A program made the position numbers and the translations under genes. The notes beneath the pieces were generated by a model, which did not search any database, was not told the origin of the DNA, and was given only the letters and a program-made list of their open reading frames with translations. Shown here piece by piece: positions 46,885 to 59,406 of a DNA stretch of 64,000 bases. Position 1 is the first letter of the stretch, and the number at the start of each line of letters is the position of its first letter. Source of the stretch: Haliotis asinina. Its lineage: Eukaryota > Mollusca > Gastropoda > Lepetellida > Haliotidae. The DNA lies in NCBI RefSeq assembly GCF_037392515.1, contig NC_090282.1, positions 34,461,054 through 34,525,053 on the forward strand, written 5' to 3'.

Positions 46885-49800
46885 CTACTGATCGTGCTGT
46901 TCACCCATTTCTCCATCGTCTCCTTGTGCATCAGAGGTCCAAAGCTGAAACAGTCATCATTACTCAGTATACATTCTTCCAAAAGTACAAACACAGGCTA
47001 TTTCATTGGCATAAGACCCATGAAGGTCCCGGGGTAGAACAGGCCTTCAGCAACCCATGCTTGCCATAAAAGGTGACAGTGCTTGTCCTAAGAGGTGACT
47101 AACGGGATCAGGTTGTCAAACTCGCTGACGCTGCCGTATAGATGGAATATTGCTGAGTTTGGCATAAAACGAAACTCACTCACTAATTGACATAAACTTT
47201 TCAATCATTAAGACCCTATACCACAAAGACCAATACAAGAAAATGAACAAGATATAGGTCTTGGTTTACTAATTTTATAATTGCACAAAGTAACACTTTT
47301 GCAAAAATATACTTGGTGGCTATGATACTGGATTCTGACATTAATAATGATGTGAGTATACAAGGAATAGGAAACAGTGTAAGTGACTGACAAAATACAG
47401 AATCAAACTAATGTAAACTGACCTGTTCAGATTTTGTTATCTCATCCATCACTACATACATTTTTCAGAGTGAAAACTGATTTGACCACCCTTCACTGGA
47501 ATAGTTAGAAACCTACTGACTTCTTAAGAAATCCATGGAAGATAAAGCCAATTGAACCATCAGCTCTTCATGTAAATAACTGTCACAAAGCACCAAGTCA
47601 TTCATTTCAAAGTCTAATAAATGTTAGCAGTTGAAATGAAGTGGAAAAACAATATTAACTCTCAGCACCTGTCGGGTCGTCAAAGAGTTATCATGAACTC
47701 AACATGAAACATGAGCTGTCAGGACTTGGGAGTAAGCAAGCCTGCAAATTCAATGGTCCTTGTGTATCGATATTATTTACTCAAAATTAAGAATGCTCAA
47801 TTTTCTTTGTGCTCACTACTCCTTTTCACACCTGTTATTATTGAAAATATAGGATATTTACTGTAATATATTGGTAGTCAATTAAAAACACATTGGAACT
47901 TTGAGTGCCTTCAAACTTTAGGCACCTACAGGATTACTGGAAATGAATATAAGCCCTGATAAAAACTTGTGAATGAGGTTAGTATTACGTTTAATCCCGA
48001 AACATTCCAGCAGTCCGTAAACAACTGAGTCTGGAATAGGCAATCAAGTGACAGATCTACTTAACTGGGATTTGACTCCGTTAGTCACCTCTTATGACAA
48101 GCAAGGGTTACTGAAAATCAATTCTAACCCGGATCTTCACGGTCACTAGAACAAAGAAATACATGCAGGTTACAAGGCATAACACTACTCACCGTAAGGT
48201 TATCTCTGAGAAGCTGCATTATCAATGTGCTATCCTTATAAGACTCTTCTGAAAGTGTATCTAACATGGCAATGGCTTCATCAAACGCCTGAAACAAAGG
48301 AGAAAGACTACAGCAAGCAGAAGAAATGTAAAAAGACAATAAAATCTTTGAAAGTAATTATATCAAATCCCCTAAAACACTAATTAAAAATTTCAGGTAA
48401 AAGCTTAAATGAAAACTGAACTAGAAAATCTGTTATGTAGGAAAAAGCTTGATCACAGACCTCTAGCAAGCAATGTCTATCATCAAAGATGTCAGAAACC
48501 AACATACAGTGAGACTGTTCAGATACAACCCTAGGTAATCCCTAATAATTTAATAAATTTCCTGTGTACTTTTTCATAAATAGTGAGTGAGTAAGTGAGT
48601 TGAGTTTTACACCGCACTCAGCAATAATCCAGCTATATGGCGGCAGTCTGTAAATAATCAAGTCTGGACCAGACAATCCAGTGATCAACAACATGAGCGT
48701 CGATCTGCGATGCGATTGAGAACCGATGACATGTGTGAACCAAGTCAGCGAGCCTGACCACCCGATCCCGTTAGTCGCCTCTTATGACAAATATGGGTTG
48801 CTGAAGGCCTACTCTACCCCGGGACCTTCACGGGTCTCATAAATAGAGAGCACTTCCTACATAGATTAATATTTAATATAATGTATGTGGACTGAAGGTT
48901 ACACCAAAATACATGTAAAGTCAATCTTTAATAGACATGGGAGGCAACTCATATACGGCAAAGATCATTCTCACTCAGGAGACATTAACTTGAAAGTATT
49001 TATTCAGTATCTACTTAATGTGCAGAGGACGAACGTTTATGACCTAGCCACCTAACTATTGGGGGTCAAGTTTCTCTAACACAGTTATGCTCATATCAGA
49101 CTTTCAAAGCCAGTGAAAAAGAAACTTAGTGTTCTACTAACTTCTAGATGTTCCCAGAGACTATGATGATAGATGAATTATACTGATCAATGAAAATATC
49201 ATCTAGTAAAATATCACAGCTACTACATGCCATACACACTTTGTGAGGCCCAATCCTTATAGTTAATAAAAAGTTATTTTTATCATAGCATTAAATAATA
49301 GCATAACATGGTTTCTAATGACACTTTTCATGAAGTAATCTGCAATAATTCATTCATATAAAGAACTGTAGAAAATATTGTAATCTTGCTCACTGACCTT
49401 TTTTATGTGGACTCACCGCCTAAGTAATGAGGATTTTTTTTTTTTTAAATTCACTGCAGAAAATAGGTACTAATTTTACATCAGCACAAGTGACAGGCAT
49501 GTTACCAAAAATACATACTGTACAAAAAATGCTAGGGATATTGGTACTTTTATGACTGAGTTTTCTATCAATGTCAATAAATACATAAATATATATATCA
49601 CTATTAATGATTCAGAAATTTACACATATCCGTAACTACTTGTGTACATAAATCCCTTTTGATATGGCTAGGGTCTGGCTGGTACATCAGCTTATAGTTT
49701 CTGGGTACAAGTGACGTGATTTTAACAACAATGATTAAATGTTATGGCAATAATAAGTTGACTTTGAATTCATTAACCCAACATTTTCAAGTTTATCTAG

Positions 49801-52800
49801 CAGAGATGTTTTGCTGCTAAATGCTGCACTCGTTAATGCTGTGGCTATATGGTATTTGGTATGTAAATAATCAAGCCTGGACGAGACAACCCAGCGATCC
49901 ACAGCATGCGCATCCATGAACACAACAGGGATAGAATGACATATGTCAACTAAATCAGCTAGTCTGTTAGCTGCTGCTTCTGGCAAACATGGGTTGAAGA
50001 CCTTCATAGGTTATATCTAGCAGTGAATCAGCTGGACAGAAATATTATGTGCAAGACACAAAACTTGTCATATATGTTAACACAATTCCATGATATTACT
50101 AATATGGACCCCTTCCCGACCACGTGCTGTCTTGAATCAGACCTTTGTTAGACATTTCTTGAGTCTAGAGATGAACAGTTTCATTTTAAACTTTAACCAC
50201 ACACAAGTTTGAATTCTGTCAAAATACAGAGTAGACAGATAATGTTATGCACAGGAAATATAAGGTATGCTAAATTGATTACAGAGACTGCCTAATCACA
50301 AGACTTTCCCATTATTATATTGATTCTGCCATATGTCATAAATCCATTGTATCCCCCAAAACAACCTGTTTTCCTTATTCAGGTCTTAAATGATCAAGCA
50401 AGTGGCTTTTATGTCAGAATCAGTATACTTACACTTTTCGCTAACTGACAAGCCTTTTCTGGATTGTTGGCAATTTCATAGTAAAATACAGAGAAGTTTA
50501 GAGCCAGTCCTAATCTGATGGGATGAGTTGGCTCCATTTTTGCTGCAGCCGTCTCATTTGCTTCCTTGTAAGCTGTTTCAGACTTTTCTACAATGGCTGC
50601 AACAAAGTAAATATAGAATTAGCATTAACCAAACCACACAAATGTTAGTTTGACCACATCTCAATAGTTTTGTGAAGAAAATTACGATGTATCTGTACCA
50701 TATTTTCTTGAATATGATAGGCATCCAAGCACAACAAATTACCCTCTATTTCAAGGGGATGCAGTAAATTCAAAGGGAAACAAGAAAGAATTGTGTCCAT
50801 GGACCCTGCTGAGGGAAGAGTTCCCTACAACAAGTGTGCTCTGGTGGATAGACTTCATTCTCTGTAACACTATATTCAGACCAAAATTCAACAAAATTTA
50901 TGCAAGTTCAAACTGCATTAAAATTGAAAAAATGAATAAAATACAAACTCAATATATGAGATGCACTCCTTTAGAGTCCATATAACAAGAATGTGTAATC
51001 TAAATGAATTCCATAAAGTAGTTTGAGGAGAAGTGGATAATGTACACGCCACCATCCCCAATCCCTCGTCCCCTATTACACTATCATCATAGCAAATTTT
51101 TTTGCAAAGTGTACTTAAGTTCAAACTTACAAAAAAACAACAAAAAAAACCAATAAAATAACAAACAAAATGGGAGATGCATATCATTAGTGTGCCAAGA
51201 AAGCCCATCAGGACAGACACAGAGGGTAACCCTATATGCACCCAGCCAAATTATAGCAGGGCATAAAATATCACTATAAGTGAAGAACTATGGTAGGACT
51301 GCTATTAATTGTCCTTTAAGGTGTTTGTAGGGAACAATTTAATGAACTGCTGTTAAGGTACACTCAGTATCAAACTACAGCAAATAGGTCTTTTGACAAG
51401 TCAAAGTATAGCTAATTCAAATAACTTCACACTTGATTTTTCCAAAATTAAATCATAATGTAGGCAATGAATGAAATTCAGAATAAAAAAATGAAAAGTT
51501 CAGGCATATGATGAACAGTTGTTTTCAGAGTGTAAAAATATGGCTAAGATGTGTACTTGAGAACTCTTTTTGTTAACACAGTATTTCCAGTGTTATGTGC
51601 TTAGAAGAACGTTGGTGTAATGTTAAAAGAACTGTCACTAATGTGGTCAGGTCTGTTAACAGCTGGGTGGTTCAGGTTTATCTTATATGTGTGCCAGTTA
51701 GAAAGATACTGTTACATCACTGTCAACAGTATCAATACAACAGGGCTTGTAAGAAGGTCAAGATACTTCATGAGACCTTACTTCTACCAATGACATTTCA
51801 TACCTTTTGAAATGATTTCATGGTTGCCAGTTGACAATAAGGAGCCTATAATCATTGGAGGAATAATAAATTTCCAATCTAACAGACTGTCAACAACCTG
51901 ACTGTCAACAACCTGACAGTCAACAATGTCTGTACACATGGTCTGATCATGTCAATTCATATTTGGCTGTATCGCAATTTGGAATCAGAACTGGTTCATG
52001 AATATACACAAATCTTACAGGCCCTGTATCAAACTGAAATAAAATAGTAAAACATACCAAAGCACCACAAGTGGTTGATAGTTGTACAGCACATTATGGT
52101 ATGTTGTACTCATTTTCCCTGCTGGAATTTATTTGTGCAACTCGATTCATTTATTAAAAATGCCCATGATTTGGCATCATCAAAGTGTTACAACAAAAGA
52201 TTTTCTTTTTTTAAAAAAAAACTTACTAGATGACAAGGAAACCATTATGGTATATATGTTAACACACCTGCCCTGTCTTCCCCTGACCTGACTTCGGCCA
52301 AGTACCGGTAGTAATCCCCCTTCATTTTCATATAGAAGACTCGACTATCATTCTTGTTGTCTTTAGCATTGCCAGCCTTTGTGTCAGAGGAATCTTCTTT
52401 TGTCTGTGGAATTAAGTGTTTATCCAGCAATTCCTGAAATGAACACAGAAGAATCAATAGTTACTAAGAGAAAAATGAAGAAGACATTTTAGCTTGCAAA
52501 TTTTCTCAAAATTTCCTTTAAACACTGGAGTCACCAACAGACTTTGGATTATGTTTGCAGTAATCTGATTTAGTGAAAGTAAGTGACAATAAAAAGTAGG
52601 AAATACCTCTTCAAAGCTGAAAACAAATTATCTACAATGAGAAGAGCCAACCTTCATTAGTTCCTAGTGATGACAAAGGACATATAGAATGATTCAAAGA
52701 ACAAACTCTTTTCTGTAATAAAGCTACTTACATATTTTCAGTAATGCATTTTGGTTTCACAAGACAGTCTTATTTAATGATCTTGTTGAGTATGTTTACA

Positions 52801-55800
52801 TTAAAGCTACATTGGACAAATAATTAAACTTTGCCTGAATCCAAACAAAAGCTTCTTTTGCGCAGATGAAGTATAAAGGTGATAGAGTAAATCTTGCTTT
52901 ATGGTAAATCCCTATGATTAACTAGCACACCAAGAGTTGCTGGGTCCTCATACACTAATTAATGTGTTGCATATATAATTAAATCAGACTTTCTCTAGTT
53001 GAAATAAGTAAACACAAAAAAGTGTTCATTTTAGTATGTGGCACCACTGTATATTTCCTATCAGCTTGCAGCAGTTGGGCAGGTTTTGAAATCAAATCTA
53101 GCATGCAACATAATAAACCTTTGCAAGTGTGCAAACAGTAGAAATTACAAACACGAAAGTAACAAGCTACAGAGCATTTCCCCTTATATAGTGACACTCA
53201 TGTTACCATGGTTAGCCTGCAGATGTTAGTGCAATAAGAGGCATTGACCAGCATCAGATTGTCGGTAAGTGTTCAACCACCTGACTTGATAACACTTTCA
53301 GTATCAGATTAATCACTCACTAACAATTACACTAACATGAAGGGATGTTTGTAACTTAAGACCCCAAAACTTTGGAGTTTTCAGAAGCCATCATAAAATG
53401 CAATGAGCCAGGGATAATATAAGGAGCCAGCAGTCAGTATTGTAGAGTGTTCACAAAAAGCATCTAACTCTCTGACAAATCCAGCATATTCCCCAACGGT
53501 CAGATAGAAGTTACCAACCCACCAGCTCCAGTGTCTTGTCTGAATATTTCACAATGACTTTGTCTGAAGTTCTTATTGATGGAAAATAACACTTGTGTTT
53601 CTGTTTATAAATCTCAAGTTTGTTAATAATTTTAAGGCCTACTATAAGAAATGTTAAATCAGAAATGTGTTTATTTCTGATTTTGTGGGTCCAGTCAATT
53701 TTCAGACACCTTAAACTTACAGGACTTGGCAGGACACAAAGTCCTGTTACTTTGAAACACCATTCATGAACAGAGAATGTAGCAAGACTAGTTCATCGAC
53801 ACCTTCACTCAGTTATGGCAAGTCTGACATTACCAGCAAGTCATGGTCATTTTCTTAAATTGCTATTCAATAGTAATTGACACTAGAATTCATTATGCAT
53901 GATTTTTCAAAAATAGAAACCAGCACTCTCATACAAAGGATTTGGCAGTTATGTGGCCTGTGCTATAAATTATGTGCAATGAGCGACTTCAGTTACATGC
54001 TGCTTTCAGCAATACTGCTACAGCATCACTGCCGGAGACACCAGAACATGTGTAAGGATTCTGTCACTGTTTCACTAAACATACTCAGTGCATCAATCGC
54101 TCGCTTAATACTGTAATCATTTACAGTATTAAGTGTATTAGTTAGCCGTTACTCATGCTATTTTTTTGTCTCAAAGTGGATTTGTTACAGTCCTGATATT
54201 ACATACCTATGCCCCTTAAAAGTTCAGGAAATTTAAATCTAATAGCTAATGTCACTGCCATATTGCAATGAAATTTTAAAACTGTAACTTACTGCCTATA
54301 AGCACTGTCAGACGCATACACTAAGAAGTGAACAGAACTGTAGACTTTGCAAACAAATATTAGTTTCTTTACTGGGTTGGAGCAAATAGAAATTATATGC
54401 ACTCATTTCCTTCCGACAACAGGCAATTCTTATAACACATATCAGCTTGATCAGCTGAACATCAAAATAACTATTTTAGCTTGTCTTATTCTTTACATCA
54501 GTTGCACATTTGTATGTATATTTCTGTACTACTGCAAAGGTTGTAACAGCAAAGAATTCACATGCTACACAAGATCATCATGATAGCTTATTTTCAGTGG
54601 TGGTATACCTAGCTTTAATAACCTAGAAAATGTCACACTCTTAAGTATTAATTATAGTTTCATGTTGTGGCTGTGATTAAAGACACAAGGGGGGCAACTC
54701 TACGCCATGGGAGTATCCTATTTTGGTAAGAGTTCCATCCGTAATCCCTGACTGAAATGTATTCCAATTATTATGATTTCTGGGGGTTAGGGTTTAGGTA
54801 TGAGATTTAGATTTAATATTATGTCAGGTTTAGGGTTAGGGTTTGGGATTGGCTTTCTATAAAATCTACTCTTAGGCATAGAATGATTTTTACATATGGG
54901 TGTTACAGACGGCAATGTTTCCTACGCAAGACTACCACCCCTATCCCCCTTAAGTTAAAATGATGAAAAAGTTTCCCTTTCAGTGGCATTTTTAGAAGCT
55001 GGATATGCCTTTGAGTTTGTTCAGATACAACGAAAGAAACATTTTAAAACTAATCGTTATCAGATGAGGAATACATATTCAGGTGATATATGATTTGGCA
55101 GGAATGAAGTCTAAGGGAGGATATGGGTGGATGTCTTTCCAATCTTCCTACCCATTCCTTGTTTGGTATGTGTGGAATATGTCCTTTTTACGTACCTTTT
55201 GCTATGAATTATATACAATCATTTCACATACATCTGCAGTAATAATGACACTACACAGAAAAGGGTTTGTGGTAAAGCCCCCAATGAAACACTGAACATT
55301 AAAAGTGGAAGTAGAATTCAAGACTCAATGATACAATGATAACAGCCTGATTATTACACAAGGTTTAGTTGAAACAGCAACACGATATGCACTATTTCAT
55401 TCCAACTGGTTTTCTTATCGTTAGTGGCAATATCATTCAAAGCAGTACAGGTATAGGGACAACGAACAGTTTGAAAGCATATAGAAAGTCAGTCTCGATT
55501 CCCCGGAGGAAATGGGAACATCACTACGTCCAAGTATGACATTCCTACAGACGTACTCATTGTGGATTGAAATAGGAGCAGTATATACATAGTGATTCGC
55601 GTACAGAAACATTTGTGTAATCCAACAAACACAAGGATACACATGCCATTTTAACATTAATAAAGCAACAATGACAATTTCATACCGATTTACTAGGAAA
55701 CATCCGCCCAAAAAGGCGTTGCCATAGAGCACCTACCAACACTTCCTCACAGATTTTTTTCAGCTCTTCTTCCACTTTCGTTCGGTAGGTTCTTGCCATC

Positions 55801-56066
55801 GATTGCTTTTTCTCTGCACCTTCTCCTCCTGCCATATCACCTTTCTGTTCGATACTACTAATGACCCTCCATGCAGAACGACGTGCACCAACGACATTTT
55901 TGTATGCCACGGATAGCAAGTTTCTTTCCTCGTTGGTAAGAATGTCAGATGTCTTGCCTGAGCAGCACTCCACGCACTGTTTCATCGCTGCTGCCATGTC
56001 ATCATACCTTTCAGCTTGTTCAGCTATTTTGGCCTTTTCAACAAACTTCTGTTTTTCCGAACTCAT
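46885..56066 (-). CDS. 14-3-3 zeta-like protein, copy A (five coding exons, 271 aa)
   Basis: Exons in transcription order: 56066-55737, 52433-52268, 50596-50433, 48288-48193, 46944-46885. All introns are GT-AG, with phases 0,1,0,0. Start is ATG at 56066 ('[20 protein letters not shown]'). Diagnostic sequences are '[19 protein letters not shown]', '[13 protein letters not shown]', '[18 protein letters not shown]' and '[17 protein letters not shown]'. Groove residues are K56, R63, R153, Y154, N199 and E206 (zeta K49, R56, R127, Y128, N173, E180). The protein is longer than the usual ~245 aa because of extra residues near 36-43 and 76-84 and a charged Asn/Lys/Asp loop at about 122-140. It acts as a cytosolic dimeric adaptor for phosphoserine/threonine clients. 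It is closest to the zeta/beta class and is the most conserved of the four copies. It is divergent from MRTO4, sharing an upstream region of about 0.58 kb. Confidence 0.95.
47011..47191 (+). mobile_element. SINE family 2 in last intron of 14-3-3 copy A
   Basis: 'cccatgaaggtcccggggta', 'tgactaacgggatcaggttg' and the tail 'tggaatattgctgagtttgg' with an ACTC run. The middle is shortened. Confidence 0.82.
47983..48142 (-). mobile_element. SINE family 2 near exon 4 of 14-3-3 copy A
   Basis: 'acaactgagtctggaatagg', 'ttagtcacctcttatgacaa' and 'aattctaacccggatcttca'. It ends about 50 bp from the exon donor at 48193. It is sense to the gene, opposite to the copy beside the equivalent exon of copy D. 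Confidence 0.82.
48582..48838 (-). mobile_element. SINE family 2, full length, in intron of 14-3-3 copy A
   Basis: GTGA run, then 'ttacaccgcactcagcaata', 'gtctggaccagacaatccag', 'agcctgaccacccgatcccg', ending 'ccgggaccttcacgggtc'. The most complete family 2 copy in the window. Confidence 0.92.
49812..50011 (-). mobile_element. SINE family 2, diverged, in intron of 14-3-3 copy A
   Basis: 'ctgcactcgttaatgctgtg', 'aatcaagcctggacgagaca', 'gggttgaagaccttcatagg'. More decayed than the copy at 48582. Confidence 0.75.
53990..54050 (-). mobile_element. SINE family 1 fragment in first intron of 14-3-3 copy A
   Basis: 'catgctgctttcagcaatac' and 'ccggagacaccagaacatg' match the tail and middle of family 1. 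Confidence 0.55.
54781..54860 (+). repeat. short degenerate telomere-like (TTAGGG-type) stretch
   Basis: 'gggggttagggtttaggtat' and, 35 bp on, 'gtttagggttagggtttggg'. Only about five recognisable units, in an intron of copy A. Confidence 0.5.
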
Positions 56067-56642
56067 TTTGACACTCTTTGGCAATGTTAAGTTTCAACTT
56101 CTGCAGACAGAAATTATCAAAACTGCTTCAAAATGGCGGATGGCGGGCCCTACTTTCGGCTGTCAATGACATAATGTATCACATCGCTCGGATTATAACT
56201 TTCGAACGAAAAAAATGATTAAATAGCCATATTTATGCCACAGTGTTACAACAGGATATCAAAATACGTAATACTAATCAACTGATCAACATTCTGACCA
56301 GAATCATATCTACAAAATCTGGAACTATATTCCGTATTTACATCACTGGTTTACAAGAGTTATCTACCCTTAGATTCCTGCGCCATTATGGGGAGTACAG
56401 TCGCTTTCCCAGGGTCGCCTTGACGTCATTGTCTCCATGCCAACCAAGGGGGCAGGAATATCTTATCCCCCTCAATATGATTTAGTTTTTCTTAATTATG
56501 GAAATATCCATTACTATATACGTTGGACGCATGTCACTACATGAAGTTAAAAATTGTAATAGTGGTGTCATAAAAGTTCCCATAACCTCAAGCAAGCGTT
56601 GTCAACTTCCGGTTGATTTGACCACATGGTTGCACTGCGAAA
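56067..56642. promoter_or_regulatory. bidirectional promoter region, 14-3-3 copy A / MRTO4
   Basis: The two start codons lie 576 bp apart in divergent orientation. A perfect CRE palindrome 'tgacgtca' is at 56421-56428. 'caaaatggcggatggcggg' near 56129-56147 contains a YY1-type ATGGC core close to the copy A start. No TATA boxes are evident, consistent with housekeeping promoters. Both 5' UTRs must lie here unless there are upstream non-coding exons. Confidence 0.6.
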
Positions 56643-58665
56643 ATGCCGAAATCGAAACGTGATCGGAAAGGTAGATTTACCAAGTTATCAATGAGACAAC
56701 GAAAGTATCATCATGAGTAATGTTAAGCTCCGATCTTTAGAGAGCGCTAATTAATTTTTAAAATTACTCGCGACACTTGATTTCATTATCGTTGTGACAT
56801 CTGGCATTCATTTCTCTGGGTAGGGGTTGGGGCTGTGTGTTAATATGTATGTAAAAAGAAAAAGGAACATTCAAGAACCTCAGATTCATCATGAAATTAA
56901 CTATATTTTGCTTAAGTCAGCAAAGGTTAATAATACATGCGCCGTACGTTTCATCGTTGTCCCAGTTCATACAATAAAGTCTATGCCCGATCACTCTAGG
57001 TGACAGGGTCTAACCAAAAGCTTGAAGAATGCATTGTTAGAAACTAAGATAGAAAGTCTCGAGTTACCTTTCGTTACCTTACTGTTGGAAAAGATTCAAA
57101 TGCTGTAGTATGAAACCTGAGGACTCTAAACAAAACAAACAATGTATGGCTTCTTCAGTCATCTGAATATGAAGTGTTCATTGTACGATAGCAACATGTG
57201 TACACAGCAACGTTTCTGTTTATGGAATGAACCCAAAACATTTCAAAGTACAAAAATGTGCCCACTAATCTAAACGACAGATGAGTACATGTTCTACAAC
57301 CAAAAACCAAAACCATATGTATGTATTCATGTTCAAATGACTGCAAGTGGTACTGTGCATAGCAAAATATTTGCTCGTTCATATATAATGCAGTCAGATG
57401 TATCTCATACAGCAGTATGACAATTGTGATTTAAAAAAAACTGGTATAAAGCGGGATGGATCCGTCCAGGGGTACGTTTCTGTTTTCAGATTTTGGCTAC
57501 TACCTGGGGTAGGCATCTGTAGTTCATATGCAGAAAACAACCCTACATAGCATTGTCCCAAGGCCACATTGTGATAAAACTTACAATCCTGTCACATCAT
57601 CCAGTGAATTTTAAATATTGCTTCTTCTGACGCCATTACATAAATACAAAAACTAGGAGCCTTATTCAACATCATCAAGTCAGCTTTGCACTTTGGGAGC
57701 CAAGAAGTGTTTGGTCTTCTGAAGTACAAAAAATTTGCTGTGCAAAAAGTGTTACTGCTGGTTTGAATTTCTTTTTATCCTAAAGTTTTTAAATGTCCGA
57801 GTCCTGCCTTACTTCCAGCTTTCTTTCCCCTGGAAGCGAACCGATCATGATATAATTGGTATACAGTTATGCCCATCTCACTTGTTTACGGTCATAATAT
57901 TTCAATAAATCTATGGTAAATAAAGACCGAAAGCTTGTCTTGTGACATTTGTCAGTGCATACAGGCAATTTTTATTTTGCAGTTTCTTTGACTCAGACAA
58001 GGAAAAAAGGATTAGAACTAAAACAGAAACTCGTTGAAGAGGTATGTATTTTGTTGAATATGCTGTCTGTCATAGTTATGAGCTGAAATGTATTCCAACT
58101 TATTCCCAATTTATTCCAACTCCATTTTCCCTTTTGTCATACTTGCCACATAAAGCTGTATCCTTGTGGTTAATGCATTAGGTCATTCTGTCAAAGATCC
58201 CCAGATGGGTGCTAAATGTGGCTGAAAACTCACTCACTCTCTCTCACACTCACTCACTCACTCACTCACTCACTCACTCACTCTGTGAAACAGGAAAATG
58301 CCCAAGACTGACACTGATAGAGTAGAGCTTTGATCTACAGCATTTATTTTTGCTTCATGTGATCAAATGTTCTTCAGTGCAACTCTTCATCCCAACTCTT
58401 CACTGTGATGATTAGGAATTTCAGCCAGTGTGAACTTCACCAGAAAGACATTGGTTAAAGTTGATGATAAACTGGTGGGAACTTCCACCTTTTCTGAATC
58501 AAATAACCACTGACTTTCACTTTTGGTTTATTCACCCAAATTTTCCTCTATTATTTTTCAGATTCGTGACACCATTGACCGATATGCTAGAATATTCACA
58601 TTTTCCGTTCAAAATATGAGGAATGTTCAGTTGAAAGACGTGCGACAGGAATGGAAACACAGTCG
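56643..58665 (+). CDS. mrto4: MRTO4 (mRNA turnover protein 4 homologue), 5' part, runs off the window
   Basis: Three coding exons on the plus strand: 56643-56670, 57983-58041, 58562-58665. Introns are GT-AG with phases 1 and 0, and the third exon ends in phase 2 at a GTCAGT donor. The product begins 'MPKSKRDRKVSLTQTRKKGL' and continues through 'LKQKLVEEIRDTIDRYARI' to 'VQNMRNVQLKDVRQEWKHSR'. This matches the conserved N-terminus of MRT4/MRTO4, a P0-like nucleolar protein that occupies the P-stalk base on pre-60S ribosomes until replaced by P0. About 64 of roughly 240 residues are visible. The next exon, expected to start near 'MFFGKNKVM', was not found up to 64000, so the following intron exceeds 5.3 kb. 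It is divergent from 14-3-3 copy A. Confidence 0.9.
58191..58282 (+). repeat. SINE family 1 remnant with (CACT)n run
   Basis: 'aagatccccagatgggtgct' followed by 'aactcactcactctctctca' and a CACT run to 58282. It lies in the second intron of MRTO4. Confidence 0.6.
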
Positions 58666-59159
58666 GTCAGTACTTGAATTATAATTAAACAATTGCATTT
58701 TGCAGCATGCGAAAAGTGAATGATGTAAACAGTAAACAGTATTTCTTCAATGCCTGTCTTTATGCTTGTATACAGTGCTTTCCACAAATTATTCTGTTTT
58801 GTTTTTCAGAAACTAAGACTTGACCTGCAGTTTGAATTTAATTCATGCAACACTTTTGTCTCTCAGAAATGTTTATGGTCAACTACCTGCCGTTGTTGGT
58901 AGTCTATAGCCCATTTTTATGTTGTATTGTCCTCTATAGTTAAACTGTTTTAGATTTAATTACTAGTTTTAAATGGATATGGATATCTGTGATATGCTAG
59001 TGGTGTTACTGTTCTTTGTCAGCAGACCTTTAGTTTCTAATTTTCTTGATATACAATGTAATTCATACTTGCCGATGTTATGATAAATATGAACTCTCAC
59101 TCTCTGAAATTTTCATTACACAAGCTATATATCACATAATTTTATGCTTTGTTATCCAA

Positions 59160-59406
59160 CCCCACATGTAATGTAGGGGATATAGTTGATGCGGCGTCCA
59201 TCCATAGTAATCATTTTCTTTCAGGAGTGTAACTCAAACACTGTTCAATATTTTTCAACAAAAATGGGTAGATGTGTCAGACAGAATCTAAAGAGGCCCA
59301 TCTTGCTATTTATAGCTTTTTGTCATTTTTAATTTTCTTGGTTTCCATGGAAACGATTCTGTCTTGGTCTCAAAATGAAGGGGTTGGCCATTCAATATAT
59401 TTTAAA
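59160..59406 (+). repeat. ~170-bp repeat family, left block
   Basis: 'ggggatatagttgatgcggc', 'cactgttcaatatttttcaa' and 'ggtttccatggaaacgattc' recur in the array at 62225-63145. It lies in MRTO4 intron 3. Confidence 0.75.

Noticed and set aside
46614-47069. 151-codon plus-strand frame over the last exon of 14-3-3 copy A
   Set aside because: It is antisense to the exon at 46885-46944 and runs into a SINE. No domain is visible.
54781-54860. Interstitial telomere as a chromosome fusion mark
   Set aside because: Only a few degenerate units, too short to distinguish from chance or microsatellite drift.
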